Assembly: GCF_030680185.1 (NCBI RefSeq)
Contig: NZ_JAUXVZ010000034.1
Coordinates: forward strand, 1-64,000
DNA length: 64,000 bases
Source: Phenylobacterium sp.
GTDB taxonomy: Bacteria; Pseudomonadota; Alphaproteobacteria; Caulobacterales; Caulobacteraceae
Direction of reading: 5' to 3'
Shown here: piece by piece, positions 18,561-27,496 of the stretch
Layout: each line of letters opens with the position of its first letter
How positions within the stretch are numbered: position 1 is the stretch's first letter
Program-made: the position numbers and the translations under genes
The notes under the pieces: generated by a model
The model's input: only the letters and a program-made list of their open reading frames with translations
Database searches by the model: none
Told to the model about the DNA's origin: nothing

Positions 18561-19184
18561 TCAGGCCGCGACCAGCCGCTCGCCGAGCACCTCGGCCAGC
18601 CGGGCCTCGGCGCCTTCGATGGCGGCGGTCCGCGCCTCGGGCCCGAAGCCGATCTTCTCGGCATGGACAAAGGTGACGTCCGTCAGGCCGATGAAGCCCA
18701 GCAGGTGGCGCAGATAGGGCTCCTGGAAGTCGGCGACCTGGCCGGGGCCTTCGCTGTAGAAGCCGCCGCGGCTCTCGATGACGATCACCCGCTTGCCCTC
18801 CAGCAGGCCCTTCGGCCCGGCCTCGGAATAGGTGAAGGTTTCGCCGGCCCGCAACACATGGTCGAGCCAGGCCCGCAGGGTGGTGGGCAGGCTGAAGTTG
18901 TACATCGGCGCGCCGATGATGATGGTGTCTGCCGCGCGCAGCTCGGCGATCAGGGTGTCCGACAGCGCCCGGGCCGCGTGCTCGGCCGGGGTTGAGGCCA
19001 CGCCGCGAACGCCGGCCAGGGTGTCGCGCACCAGATGCGGCACCGGGTCCTCGCCCAGTTCCCGACGCACGACGGTGACGCCGGGGTCGTTGCGCTGAAC
19101 CGTGGCGACCGCCGCGGCGACCAGCTGGCGGGAGACCGACTGTTCGCCGGCCGAGGAACTGTTGATTACGAGAAGGTTGGACAT
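18561..19184 (-). CDS. azoR: FMN-dependent NADH-azoreductase / quinone reductase
   Basis: A 207-residue flavodoxin-fold NAD(P)H:quinone/azo reductase. It has the N-terminal FMN-binding INSSSAGEQSVSRQL, the FMN loop APMYNFSLPTTLRAWLD and the ESRGGFYSEGP segment. The start at ATG 19184 is supported by AGGAG eight bases upstream. It is divergent from a LysR gene, 107 bases apart, an arrangement that usually means the LysR protein controls it, typically in response to quinones or electrophiles. Confidence 0.92.
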   Translation of the reverse strand: MSNLLVINSSSAGEQSVSRQLVAAAVATVQRNDPGVTVVRRELGEDPVPHLVRDTLAGVRGVASTPAEHAARALSDTLIAELRAADTIIIGAPMYNFSLPTTLRAWLDHVLRAGETFTYSEAGPKGLLEGKRVIVIESRGGFYSEGPGQVADFQEPYLRHLLGFIGLTDVTFVHAEKIGFGPEARTAAIEGAEARLAEVLGERLVAA

Positions 19185-19291
19185 GACGCGCTCCTGTCGT
19201 CGGTGTGTTCGATGTCCAGGAGGTATCGTCTCGCGATGCGCAACAGTAGGCGGCCATTGCGGGAATGATTGTTCCGATTTATGCAACATGT

Positions 19292-20221
19292 ATGCTCGAT
19301 CTCGAAGATGTCCGGACCTTTGTCGAAGTGGCCGAGGCCGGAGGTCTGACCCAGGCGGCGCGACGCCTCGACCAGTCCAAGTCCATGATCAGTCGGCGCC
19401 TGTCCCGGCTGGAGGATGAGCTCGGCGCCCAGTTGCTGGCGCGCACGACCCGGGGCGTGGCGCTCACCGAGGCCGGCGCCACCTTCCGCCGCCACGCCGA
19501 GACGCTGCTGGCCGGCGCCGAGGCGGCGCGCGCCGCCGTGGCCCAGGGCGAGGAGGTCACCGGGCGCCTGCGGATCGCCGCACCCCTGAGCTTCGGCGCC
19601 ACCCATCTCAGCTCGGTCCTGACAGAGCTTTCCCAGCGTCATCCACGGCTGGAGATCCAGGCCTCGTTCAGCGACCGCTTCGTGGATCTGGTGGGGGAGC
19701 GCTTCGACGCCGCCATCCGCATCGGGCGCCTGGCGGACTCCAGCCTTGTGGCCCGCAGGATCGCGCCGATCGCCGCCGCGGTGGTGGCCAGTCCCGGCTA
19801 TCTGGCCGAACATGGGACGCCCCAGCGGCCCGAGGATCTGGCCGCCCATGCCGCGGTCGGCCAGCCGGACGAGGTCTGGCGCTTCGGGGCCGGCCCCCGC
19901 GCCCTGGCCATCCGGCCCAAGGCGCGCTTCCAGGCCGACAGCGGTCAGGCCCTGCTGGCGGCCGTCACCGCCGGGCTCGGAATCGCCATCCTGCCCACCT
20001 TCCTCTGTGGCCACGCCATCGCCACCGGCGAGTTGAGCCTCCTCCTCCAGGATCATCCGATCCCGGAGGCGGGGCTCTATGTGGTGCGGCCCCCGCCGGC
20101 CGATCACGCCTCGCGCAAGGTCCAGGCCCTGACCCAGCTGATGCTGGAGCACTTCGGCGGCGAGCCGTCCTGGGACGCCTGCTACATGGCGCAAAAGGCG
20201 GCGGGGCTCCTCCCCTCCTGA
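19292..20221 (+). CDS. LysR-family transcriptional regulator
   Basis: A 309-residue regulator. The N-terminal winged HTH (residues 1-60: DLEDVRTFVEVAEAGGLTQAARRL then SKSMISRRLSRLEDELG) is followed by a LysR substrate-binding domain with TGRLRIAAP at its start. The start is ATG 19292, which puts the HTH at the usual position; a longer frame from 19265 adds nine unlikely residues. It probably regulates the divergent azoR. The ligand is unknown. Confidence 0.9.
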   Translation: MLDLEDVRTFVEVAEAGGLTQAARRLDQSKSMISRRLSRLEDELGAQLLARTTRGVALTEAGATFRRHAETLLAGAEAARAAVAQGEEVTGRLRIAAPLSFGATHLSSVLTELSQRHPRLEIQASFSDRFVDLVGERFDAAIRIGRLADSSLVARRIAPIAAAVVASPGYLAEHGTPQRPEDLAAHAAVGQPDEVWRFGAGPRALAIRPKARFQADSGQALLAAVTAGLGIAILPTFLCGHAIATGELSLLLQDHPIPEAGLYVVRPPPADHASRKVQALTQLMLEHFGGEPSWDACYMAQKAAGLLPS

Positions 20222-20233
20222 GGGCTGGCGTCC

Positions 20234-20767
20234 TCAGGCCGGCAGGCGGGCGTCGTACTCGGCCCGAAGCTGGACCCAGTTATCCCAATGGGGCTTGGGC
20301 GTCTGACCCGACAGCTGGGCGGCGAGGACGTCGATATGCGCATGCCAGCCGGCGCTGACATTCAGGAGGGCGTCGCGGTCGGGGAGCCGCCGGTGGATGA
20401 CGGTCAGCAGCACCTCGCCGCCTTGGCTCTCCAGGCCGAACTCGACCTCGCTCTGCACGCCCCAGGTGATCACCAGCTTGCGGGGCGGCTCGAAGGCCAC
20501 CACCCGGCTCTCCATCCGATGCTCATGGGAGAAGCCGTCGGGGCGCACGCCAGGGGGATCGGTCAGCTCATCATTGCGCCAGACCAGTTCAAACTCGCCG
20601 CCCGCCTGGGCGGGCATCTCGCCGGACGCCAGCCAGCGCCGGCGCAGTTCGGTCTTGGTCAGATAGTCCCAAACCCGCTCGATGGGTCCGGGCAACAGGC
20701 GCTGCACCTTCAGGGTGGCGGGCTCGATCAGCGCGCCATAGGCGTCGAGGGTGGCAAGGTCGCTCAT
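20234..20767 (-). CDS. SRPBCC (AHSA1-like) domain protein
   Basis: A 177-residue START-like ligand-binding fold. The AHSA1 pattern is visible: RLLPGPIERVWDYLTKTELRRRWL, then VVAFEPPRKLVITWG and a C-terminal long helix GWHAHIDVLAAQL. The family binds hydrophobic ligands and is often paired with ArsR repressors. The start overlaps the ArsR stop by 4 bases (ATGA) and has GGAGAA upstream, so the pair is co-translated. The ligand is unknown. Confidence 0.85.
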   Translation of the reverse strand: MSDLATLDAYGALIEPATLKVQRLLPGPIERVWDYLTKTELRRRWLASGEMPAQAGGEFELVWRNDELTDPPGVRPDGFSHEHRMESRVVAFEPPRKLVITWGVQSEVEFGLESQGGEVLLTVIHRRLPDRDALLNVSAGWHAHIDVLAAQLSGQTPKPHWDNWVQLRAEYDARLPA

Positions 20768-21129
20768 GGGTCTTCTCCTTTGGGCTTGGAAGGCGGTGGC
20801 GCGTCCTCCTGGCGCAGGAGGCCTTCGAGGACGTCGAGACGCTCGGTCCAGAACCGCTGATAGACGCCGAGCCATTGGTGGGCGCTGGCCAGCGGGCCGG
20901 GATCGAGACGACAGATGTGCGTGCGGCCCCGCACCTCGCGACGGATCAGGCCCGCGGTCTCGAGGGTCTTGATGTGCTTGGAGGCGGCCGCCAGCGAGAT
21001 GGCGAAGGGTTCGGCAAGCTGGCCCACCGTGCGCTCGCCCTCAGAGAGTTCGCGCAGCATCCGGCGGCGCGTGGCGTCGCCGAGGGCGTGAAAGACAGTG
21101 TCCAACTGGGGTGCAGATAATTCAACCAT
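20764..21129 (-). CDS. ArsR-family transcriptional regulator
   Basis: A 121-residue winged HTH. FHALGDATRRRMLRELSEGERTV, then the recognition helix AISLAAASKHIKTLETAGLI and wing REVRGRTHICRL. No metal-binding ELCVCDL motif is present, so metal sensing is not supported; this subgroup commonly pairs with SRPBCC proteins. It is the first gene of the arsR-SRPBCC operon. Two identical inverted repeats lie at and upstream of its start codon, which strongly suggests autoregulation. Confidence 0.9.
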   Translation of the reverse strand: MVELSAPQLDTVFHALGDATRRRMLRELSEGERTVGQLAEPFAISLAAASKHIKTLETAGLIRREVRGRTHICRLDPGPLASAHQWLGVYQRFWTERLDVLEGLLRQEDAPPPSKPKGEDP

Positions 21130-21139
21130 AAGGTTGAAT
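21120..21139. promoter_or_regulatory. ArsR-type operator 1 (over the start codon)
   Basis: The inverted repeat ATTCAACC-N4-GGTTGAAT spans the arsR initiation codon (21127-21129). The core TCAACC-N4-GGTTGA is the same as at operator 2. Binding here would block translation initiation or transcription start. Confidence 0.7.
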
Positions 21140-21161
21140 ATAGGGACACGATCCTAGATCG

Positions 21162-21177
21162 TCAACCGATTGGTTGA
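21162..21177. promoter_or_regulatory. ArsR-type operator 2
   Basis: TCAACC-N4-GGTTGA, centred exactly 40 bases from operator 1 and between arsR and the monooxygenase gene. The integral helical spacing (about four turns) suggests cooperative dimer binding. It lies downstream of the monooxygenase stop, so arsR is the likely target. Confidence 0.65.
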
Positions 21178-21211
21178 ACATGAGCCGGCGGCCAGCGGCC
21201 GCCGCTCTGCT

Positions 21212-23029
21212 TCAGCGGAAGGTCAGGCCCTCGAAGGCGCCGGACGTGCGCCAGCCGTCGATGTATTTGAAGAAGGCGCTCGCGCCCTGCGGATAGCCGA
21301 CATTCAGCGCCGCCGCGGGGCCGGGATCCTGGCCCTCGTTGTTGTAGTAGCCCGGCGTGCAGTCGGGCGCTCCCAGCATGCGCCCCATGCCGGTCAGCAG
21401 CAGATCGACCCAGGCGGCCTGGGCCTCCGGTGTCACCTCGACCTCCTTGGCGCCGACGTCCAGGGCGTGGCGGACCGTCATGGCGATGGTGCGACCGGAC
21501 TCCGTCAGATTGTGCGGAATATTGGAGATCAGGTTGGCGCCCTGGGTCGGCTGGACGAAGAAGGCGTTGGGGAAGTCACGCACATGGATGCCGTGCAGGC
21601 TCTTCATCCCCTCGCCCCAGGCCTGGGACAGCTTGAGCCCGCCGCGGCCCGTCAGGTCGAAGCCGGCCCGGCGGGTATATTCGGTGCCGACCTCGAAGCC
21701 CGAGGCGTAGATGATGCAGTCCACCTCATATTCGACGCCGGCGACCACGAAGCCCTTTTCCGTAATCCGCTCGACCCCCTGCCCGTCGGTGTCGATCAGA
21801 TGCGTGCCCGGCGCATTGAAGGCCTGCAGATAGGCGTCATGGAAGCAGGGCCGCTTGCAGAGCTGGCGGTACCAGGCCTTGAGCTTCTGGGCGGTCTCGC
21901 CGTCTTGCACGATGGAGTCCACGCGGGCGCGGATCTCATCCATCTTCTCGAAATCGGAGTCCTCGAAGGCCGCCAGCATGTTCCGCGGCGTGCGCTGTTC
22001 GGGCGGCAGTTCGTTGATCTTGCTGCGGATGCGGCGGGAGAGATCTGTCCAGCCGTCCATCACCAGGTCTTCCTCGGTGATGCTCCCGCCCTGGTTGGCG
22101 GTGAAGTTCTCCAGCCAGCGCTGTTGCCAGCCGGGCGTCGCAATCTGCGAAAACCAGTCGGGATCGATGGGCGCATTGGCGCGCACGTCCACCGAAGACG
22201 GCGTCCGCTGGACCACATAGAGCGTCTGGCAGGCCCGGGCCAGGTGGGGCACGGCCTGGACCGAGGTGGCGCCGGTGCCGATGATCGCCACCCGCTTGTC
22301 GGCCAGCTTCTCCAGCGGCGCGCCTGAGGGGTCGCCGCCGGTATAGTCATAGTCCCACCGGCTGGTGTGGAAGGAATGACCCTTGAAGGTGTCGATGCCC
22401 GGAATGCCCGGCAGCTTGGGCACATGCAGCGGGCCGGTGCCAAGGCCGATGAAGCTGGCCGTGAAGGCGTCGCCGCGGTTGGTGCGGATCACCCAGCGGC
22501 TTTTGGCCTCGTCCCACGACAGGTCCTCGACCTCGGTGTGGAAGAGCGCATTGTCATAGAGGCCGTACTGGCGGCCGATCCGCTGGCACTGTTCGAGGAT
22601 TTCCGGCGCGTGAGCGTACTTCTCGCTCGGCATGTGCCCGGTCTCTTCCAGCAGCGGCATGTAGATCATGGACGCCGTATCGCACTGGGCGCCGGGATAG
22701 CGGTTCCAGTACCAGGTGCCGCCGAAATCGCCGCCCTTCTCGATGATGCGCACGTCGTTGACGCCGGCCTCCACCAGCCGCGCGCCGGTCACAAGGCCGG
22801 CGAATCCGCCGCCGATGAAGGCGAAGGTGACGTGGTCGGTCCTGGGGTCGCGCTCGACCCGCGGCGTATAGGGGTCTTCGAGATAGTGGGAGAGCTGACC
22901 CTTCAGCTCCAGATACTGGTCATTCCCGTCGGGCCGCAGGCGCTTGTCCCGCTCGGCGATGTACTTGGCCAGCAGCGCGTCCTTGTCGATCGTCCGCCCG
23001 CCCGCGACGGTCTGCGTATCGGAACCCAT
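21212..23029 (-). CDS. Flavin-containing (Baeyer-Villiger type) monooxygenase
   Basis: A 605-residue FAD/NADPH monooxygenase. The FAD Rossmann motif is FIGGGFAGLVTGARL, and the NADPH motif is IIGTGATSVQAVPHLA. Between them lies FKGHSFHTSRWDY, the type I Baeyer-Villiger fingerprint FxGxxxHxxxW[PD]. GGTWYWNRYPGAQCD matches the cyclohexanone/phenylacetone monooxygenase group. It has a longer N-terminal part (about 65 residues) than the shortest members. It inserts oxygen next to a ketone; the substrate is unknown. The start is ATG 23029 with AAGGTGG upstream; GTG 23044 is possible. A porin-like gene lies upstream on the same strand. Confidence 0.9.
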   Translation of the reverse strand: MGSDTQTVAGGRTIDKDALLAKYIAERDKRLRPDGNDQYLELKGQLSHYLEDPYTPRVERDPRTDHVTFAFIGGGFAGLVTGARLVEAGVNDVRIIEKGGDFGGTWYWNRYPGAQCDTASMIYMPLLEETGHMPSEKYAHAPEILEQCQRIGRQYGLYDNALFHTEVEDLSWDEAKSRWVIRTNRGDAFTASFIGLGTGPLHVPKLPGIPGIDTFKGHSFHTSRWDYDYTGGDPSGAPLEKLADKRVAIIGTGATSVQAVPHLARACQTLYVVQRTPSSVDVRANAPIDPDWFSQIATPGWQQRWLENFTANQGGSITEEDLVMDGWTDLSRRIRSKINELPPEQRTPRNMLAAFEDSDFEKMDEIRARVDSIVQDGETAQKLKAWYRQLCKRPCFHDAYLQAFNAPGTHLIDTDGQGVERITEKGFVVAGVEYEVDCIIYASGFEVGTEYTRRAGFDLTGRGGLKLSQAWGEGMKSLHGIHVRDFPNAFFVQPTQGANLISNIPHNLTESGRTIAMTVRHALDVGAKEVEVTPEAQAAWVDLLLTGMGRMLGAPDCTPGYYNNEGQDPGPAAALNVGYPQGASAFFKYIDGWRTSGAFEGLTFR

Positions 23030-23170
23030 CTGCGCCACCTTCACTCAAAACCATCGCCGGAGCGACGTCCGGGCGGGCCGAATGATCGCCCGCGCCGGCC
23101 CTAAAGGCTTCGAATGTAGAGTACGCAGCCGACCCTCGCCAAGGATCAATCGCCGGCCAGGCCAGCCACC

Positions 23171-24706
23171 CTAGAAGGCGACGTTCGCGCCAAGCAGCAG
23201 AACGGTCGTGCGCGCATCGGCGTCGCTCCAGCTCACGCCGGGGCCGAGATTGCCGCCGCTGAGGAAGTTGAGCGGCACATAGCCCTCCACCAGCACCAGC
23301 TCGGAGAAGAGTTTGACGTGGCTGACCGGGAAGGCCGCCAGGCCGAAGACCCACTGGTCCTGCCGCCGCCAGGGCGAGCCCTTGGGGCCGGCGATATAGG
23401 TGGAGAACTCGCTGGAGAGATGGACCTCCTGCCCGCCGATCTCGGCGGCATAGCGGCCGCCCACGCCCCAGCTGGTCACCTTGCTGGCGGCGAACTGGTT
23501 CAGCGGCGGGGTGGGGTTGAAGGTCCCCGGCCATTCTTCCAGCGTCTTGGCGAACTCGGCGTTGGCGGTCCAGCGGTCGTAGTGCAGCTGGCTGTAGACC
23601 GCATAGGCCGGGTTGTCGTCGACGCAGGGATTGAAGTGCACCACGGGGAAGCCATGGCAATAGGCGCTGCCATGCACATAGGAGGCGCCGGCCATCAGGT
23701 CCCGCCCCGGCCCGCCCAGGTCGAACGTATAGTTGGCGTCGGCCACGAAGTTGTTCAGCCGCGAGGGCACGTTGGTGCCTTCCACCGAGGTGGCCAGGGA
23801 GCGGAACTGCGAACCGCCCTGCACGGCCTCCAGCGCGATGTTCAGGCCATCCTTGGAATAGCCGGCCAGCGCGCCCCAGGCGAGGCCGCCGAAGGCGTGC
23901 CAGACCGTCGAGGCGGTGAACGGGCTGACCGTGTCCATCAGGCCGAACGGCGCCTCCATCTTGCCGATGGCGGCGTAGTAGGGGCTCTCCTCCAGATCCC
24001 CGAACATCACATAGCCCTTGCGCAGCTGCATCTGGTTGCGGCCGACGGCGGTGATGGTGCCGGTCCCGAAGCTCTGCTCCGGGTCATAGAGCAGCTCGGC
24101 ATAGGCCGTGATCCAGGGGGTCACATTGGCGGTGACGCTGAGCTGCGCCGAATGCAGGACGGCCTCGGACGCCGTCTCGCCAATCTGGTTGGCCGAGGTG
24201 GGATGGCGCATCAGATAGCCGAACTTGGAGTTCCGATTGGTCTCCTGTTAGTTGGCCAGCGCCGTGATCGCCCCGCCCAGATAGACCCCGCCGTCGCGCA
24301 GGTCCCCCTGGCGCCGGGCGTCCAGCAGCATCAGCGGCTTGCGGCTCGTATGGGTGGTGGGGTCCAGCACCCGATAGCTGACATCGCTCGCCCGGCTGAT
24401 GAACAGGCCGGAGTTGAGCTCCACGGCGGCCCGCGCCCGATCATTGTCAGCCACCGGCGCCTGAACCTCCCGGATCGGCGCGGCCGCAGGCGCGGTCTCG
24501 ACCGGCGCAGGGGCCGGCGCTTCGGCCATGGCGACGACCGGGCCGCCGCCCTTGAGGCTGTCCACCTCCTGGCGCAGTTGGCGGTTTTCCTGCTCCAGAC
24601 GCTCGAGGCGCGCCAGGACATCCTCCAGGCTCTGGGCCTGCGCCAGCGACGGCGCCAGGCACACGCCCAGCGCCACGGCCGAAGCCGCCATCTTCCAATT
24701 GCTCAT
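23171..24706 (-). pseudogene. Outer-membrane porin-like gene interrupted by one in-frame stop
   Basis: One continuous reading frame broken only by TAA at 24248-24250. The upstream part (152 codons) has a signal peptide (ending SLAQAQ), a periplasmic coiled coil (LEDVLARLERLEQENRQL), a Pro/Ala linker and the first barrel strands. After the stop the same frame continues with 12 readable codons up to the ATG at 24211, then a long Gly/aromatic-rich barrel ending LLGANVAF with a terminal Phe. Neither half alone could form a complete porin. It could be a true nonsense mutation, a sequencing error or, less likely, readthrough. The gene upstream of the monooxygenase suggests uptake of its substrate. 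Confidence 0.75.
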
Positions 24707-24804
24707 AATTCCCCCCCGGGACGCCCGAAATGCGAGCAGATCACAACCTAGGGGACGCGAATTAGAAGTCAGTCCTGACCAAAGTCTTAACCAACCTCGT
24801 CGGC

Positions 24805-25278
24805 TTAGGGCTTGCGGGGCGCTACGGCGCGGGGGTCGGTGGCGCAGCTGACCTCGCCGTCGCGGATGCTGACGATGGCCGGCTTGCCGACGCCGGGACG
24901 GAAGGTCGTCACCTGGTCGCCCACCGTCACCTGCACGAAGTCCGGGCCGGTGAAGTGGCAGGCGTAATAGACGCCGCCGCCCGGCAGGGCCGTCTTATAG
25001 ACCTGCACGCAATTGACGTGGCCGAACCAGCGGCCGAGCGTCGCGCCGCCGTAATCGAAGGTCAGCAGGTCGGGGCGACTCTTGGAGACCGGCAGGGGAC
25101 CGTCCCACACCGGGCATTCGGGGCCACGCGGGGTCCAGTCGGCGGCCGAGGCCGTACGCTGCTGCCCCAGCATGGCCAGCACCCCGCCGATCAGCACCAC
25201 GGCGGCGAGCCCGACGACCCCCAACTGGACAAGGCCGCGCCCCTTCTTCACCGGGGCGTCATACACGTTCCTCGCCAT
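24805..25278 (-). CDS. Small membrane-anchored hypothetical protein
   Basis: A 157-residue protein with one N-terminal transmembrane helix (about residues 16-37, LGVVGLAAVVLIGGVLAML) after a basic cytosolic start. The soluble periplasmic domain has four cysteines (in PECPVWDG, VNCVQVY, YYACHF and VSCATD) that could form two disulfides. ATG 25278 has GGAGG seven bases upstream. No family is recognised. It is divergent from the MpaB-type gene. Confidence 0.75.
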   Translation of the reverse strand: MARNVYDAPVKKGRGLVQLGVVGLAAVVLIGGVLAMLGQQRTASAADWTPRGPECPVWDGPLPVSKSRPDLLTFDYGGATLGRWFGHVNCVQVYKTALPGGGVYYACHFTGPDFVQVTVGDQVTTFRPGVGKPAIVSIRDGEVSCATDPRAVAPRKP

Positions 25279-25381
25279 CGCAGGCCTCCATCTGAACCGA
25301 GGCCGCACAAGGCCCACCAGCTTCTCAAAAGGCAAGCCCGGGAAACGATCCGACGAACACCGCCCTTGAAACATATCGCTC

Positions 25382-25408
25382 GATAGATATCTAACGTATG
25401 ATAGATAT
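25382..25408. promoter_or_regulatory. Repeated GATAGATAT sites upstream of the mpaB-tetR operon
   Basis: Two direct copies of GATAGATAT 18 bases apart, the first inside a perfect palindrome TAGATATCTA (25384-25393). The AT-rich block stands out in a GC-rich genome. It lies 14 bases before the operon's start codon, so it is a likely TetR operator and/or promoter region. Confidence 0.45.
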
Positions 25409-25421
25409 TCAGGAGGCCGCC

Positions 25422-26744
25422 ATGCAGCCGCGTCAATTCCATCCCGACCTCTGGCGCCAGGTGGACGCCCAGGCGGGCCAGGTTCCCCAGATCTACGGCC
25501 AGATCGACCTTAAGAGCGCGCCCGAGCGCTTCACCACTGAGCCGTCCGCCGACGGCCTGGGCTTTGGCGAGATGACGGCCGACATCATGGCCGACGCCCC
25601 CCTGATCGAGATGATGTCCGCCTACACCCTGATGGGCGACGTGGTGGCCGACGCCTATGCCGCGCGCATGGAGGACTTCGGCTTCCGTCGCTTGATCGAG
25701 ATGCTGGAGACCGCCTGCGACAAGGGGGTCGAGGCTGTGACCGATGCGCCGCCGGAACTGGCCGCCTTCATCGCCGACATGGCGCGCAAGCCCGACTGGC
25801 TCGACATGGACCTGATCGCCGAAGGCGCGCGGATCGAGCGCAACCAGTACGCTCACCTGGTCCCCTTCGCCATTCGCGGCGCCTTCCTGGCCACCTTCCT
25901 CAACAAGTACTCCGCCCTGCCCATGGCGCTGACCGGCAGCCTGTCGGACAAGCTGGCCGCCAAACGGGTGCACGAGACCGCCACCTTCTTCACCCTGACC
26001 GTCATGCCCGGCGCCTTGGAGCGGCATGGGGCGGCGTTCAAGGCTGCGGCCATGGTGCGGCTGATGCACTCCATGGTCCGCTTCAATGTGATGCGGCGCC
26101 AGGGCGTCTGGGACAGCGCCGTCTATGGCGTGCCGATCCCGCAGGTGGATCAGATGCCGGCCGGCCAGATCGGTTCGTTCCTGATCGCCTTCAAGGCCCT
26201 GCGTCAGGGGCGCGAGACCTTCACGCCGGCCGAGCGCGCCCGCATCGAGATCGCCCGCTATCGCTGCTTCCTGCTGGGCCTGCCCGAGCCCCTGCTGGGG
26301 GACAGCCCGCGGGCCATCGCCCGGCTGATGCTGGCCCGCCAGGCCACCCTGCGCAGCGCCTATGACGAGGAGACCTGCGGCGCCCTGGTGCGCGGAACCA
26401 TGACCACCGAGCTCTCCCACGACCGCACCCTGCTGGGGAGGATCGACCGGGAGCTGGAACGCAGCTTCTCCAAGGCCTTCTTCATCCGCCAGTTCCTGCA
26501 GGGCGACACCGCCCGCGCCCGCCGGATGGGGGTGGCCTATGGCCCCCGCGACCGGCGCCTCGCCCTGGTGGCGGCCGGACGCATCTTCTCGCAGGTGCGA
26601 CTCTATGATGCGCTGGCCCGGGCCCCCGGAATCCGCGACATGGCCGACCGTCGTCTGGTTAGCAAGCTGGAAGCCCTGCTCGCCCGCTATGGTCGCGCGG
26701 AGTTCACCTCCGACGGCGAGGCCTATAAGGCCGCCCATGGCTGA
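25422..26744 (+). CDS. MpaB/DUF2236-type oxygenase
   Basis: A 440-residue protein of the oxygenase MpaB (DUF2236, latex-clearing-protein-like) superfamily. A long helical body contains GFGEMTADIMADAPLIEMM, the conserved RVHETATFF and an MRRQGVWDSAVYGVPI segment. Members are haem proteins implicated in oxidising isoprenoid or mycophenolate-type hydrocarbons; here the substrate is unknown. The start at 25422 has AGGAGG at ideal spacing. The stop overlaps the tetR start by 8 bases, so the regulator is co-translated. Confidence 0.8.
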   Translation: MQPRQFHPDLWRQVDAQAGQVPQIYGQIDLKSAPERFTTEPSADGLGFGEMTADIMADAPLIEMMSAYTLMGDVVADAYAARMEDFGFRRLIEMLETACDKGVEAVTDAPPELAAFIADMARKPDWLDMDLIAEGARIERNQYAHLVPFAIRGAFLATFLNKYSALPMALTGSLSDKLAAKRVHETATFFTLTVMPGALERHGAAFKAAAMVRLMHSMVRFNVMRRQGVWDSAVYGVPIPQVDQMPAGQIGSFLIAFKALRQGRETFTPAERARIEIARYRCFLLGLPEPLLGDSPRAIARLMLARQATLRSAYDEETCGALVRGTMTTELSHDRTLLGRIDRELERSFSKAFFIRQFLQGDTARARRMGVAYGPRDRRLALVAAGRIFSQVRLYDALARAPGIRDMADRRLVSKLEALLARYGRAEFTSDGEAYKAAHG

Positions 26745-27429
26745 GACGATGATCCCTGTGGCGCCCGCCGCCAGCCGGCAGGGCTACGCCAAGAGCGAGG
26801 CCACCCGCGAGGCGATCATCACGGCCGCCCTTTCGGCCTTTGGCCGGCATGGCTTCGCGGCCGCCACCACCCGCCAGATCGCCGAGGCGGCCGGGGTGGC
26901 CCTGCCGGCCATCGCCTATCACTTCGGCAACAAGGAGGGGCTCCACCTCGCCTGCGCGCGGGCTATCGTCGCCCGCTACTACGCCCAGGCCGCCGACCTG
27001 GCGCTGGAGGCTGGCCTGGCCCTGGACGCCGCGCCGCCGCCCGAGGTCTGCAGCGACTATCTCCGCCACATCCTGCGCCGCCTGCTGCGGCTGTTCGCGC
27101 AGGACGAGGCCGCCGGCTCCCAGGCCGACTTCGTGGCCCGCGAGATGCGCGACCGTGGGCCGGCCTTCCAGATCCTCTATGACCAGCTCTGGGCGCCGGG
27201 CGTCGAGATCACCGCCCGTCTGGTCGCCGGCTGTCAGGGCCGCAAGACGGTTCAGGACGCCGACCGCGCCGAGGCCCTGATGCTGATCTCCAGCCTGCTG
27301 GCCTTCAACACCGGCCGCGACGTCGCCCTGCAGATCCTTGGCCGCGCCCGCCTCGACGCCACCACGCTTGATCTCCTCGACGGAGCCATCGACCGGATGG
27401 TGGAGGGGATAAGCAAACGCCCGCGCTGA
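26737..27429 (+). CDS. TetR-family transcriptional regulator
   Basis: A 230-residue regulator. The HTH covers about residues 20-65: REAIITAALSAFGRHGFAAATTRQIAEAAGVALPAIAYHFGNKEGL. The C-terminal ligand domain resembles the CecR (DUF1956) group, with a conserved LLAFNTGRDVALQIL segment. It is translationally coupled to the MpaB-type oxygenase and is probably its regulator, acting at the AT-rich repeats upstream of the operon. Confidence 0.88.
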   Translation: MAETMIPVAPAASRQGYAKSEATREAIITAALSAFGRHGFAAATTRQIAEAAGVALPAIAYHFGNKEGLHLACARAIVARYYAQAADLALEAGLALDAAPPPEVCSDYLRHILRRLLRLFAQDEAAGSQADFVAREMRDRGPAFQILYDQLWAPGVEITARLVAGCQGRKTVQDADRAEALMLISSLLAFNTGRDVALQILGRARLDATTLDLLDGAIDRMVEGISKRPR

Positions 27430-27496
27430 GTCCCCCGCTGGAACCGCGACATCGGCCGAGAGTTAAGCCCGCGCTCAAGCCACGAGGTTGACGGAC

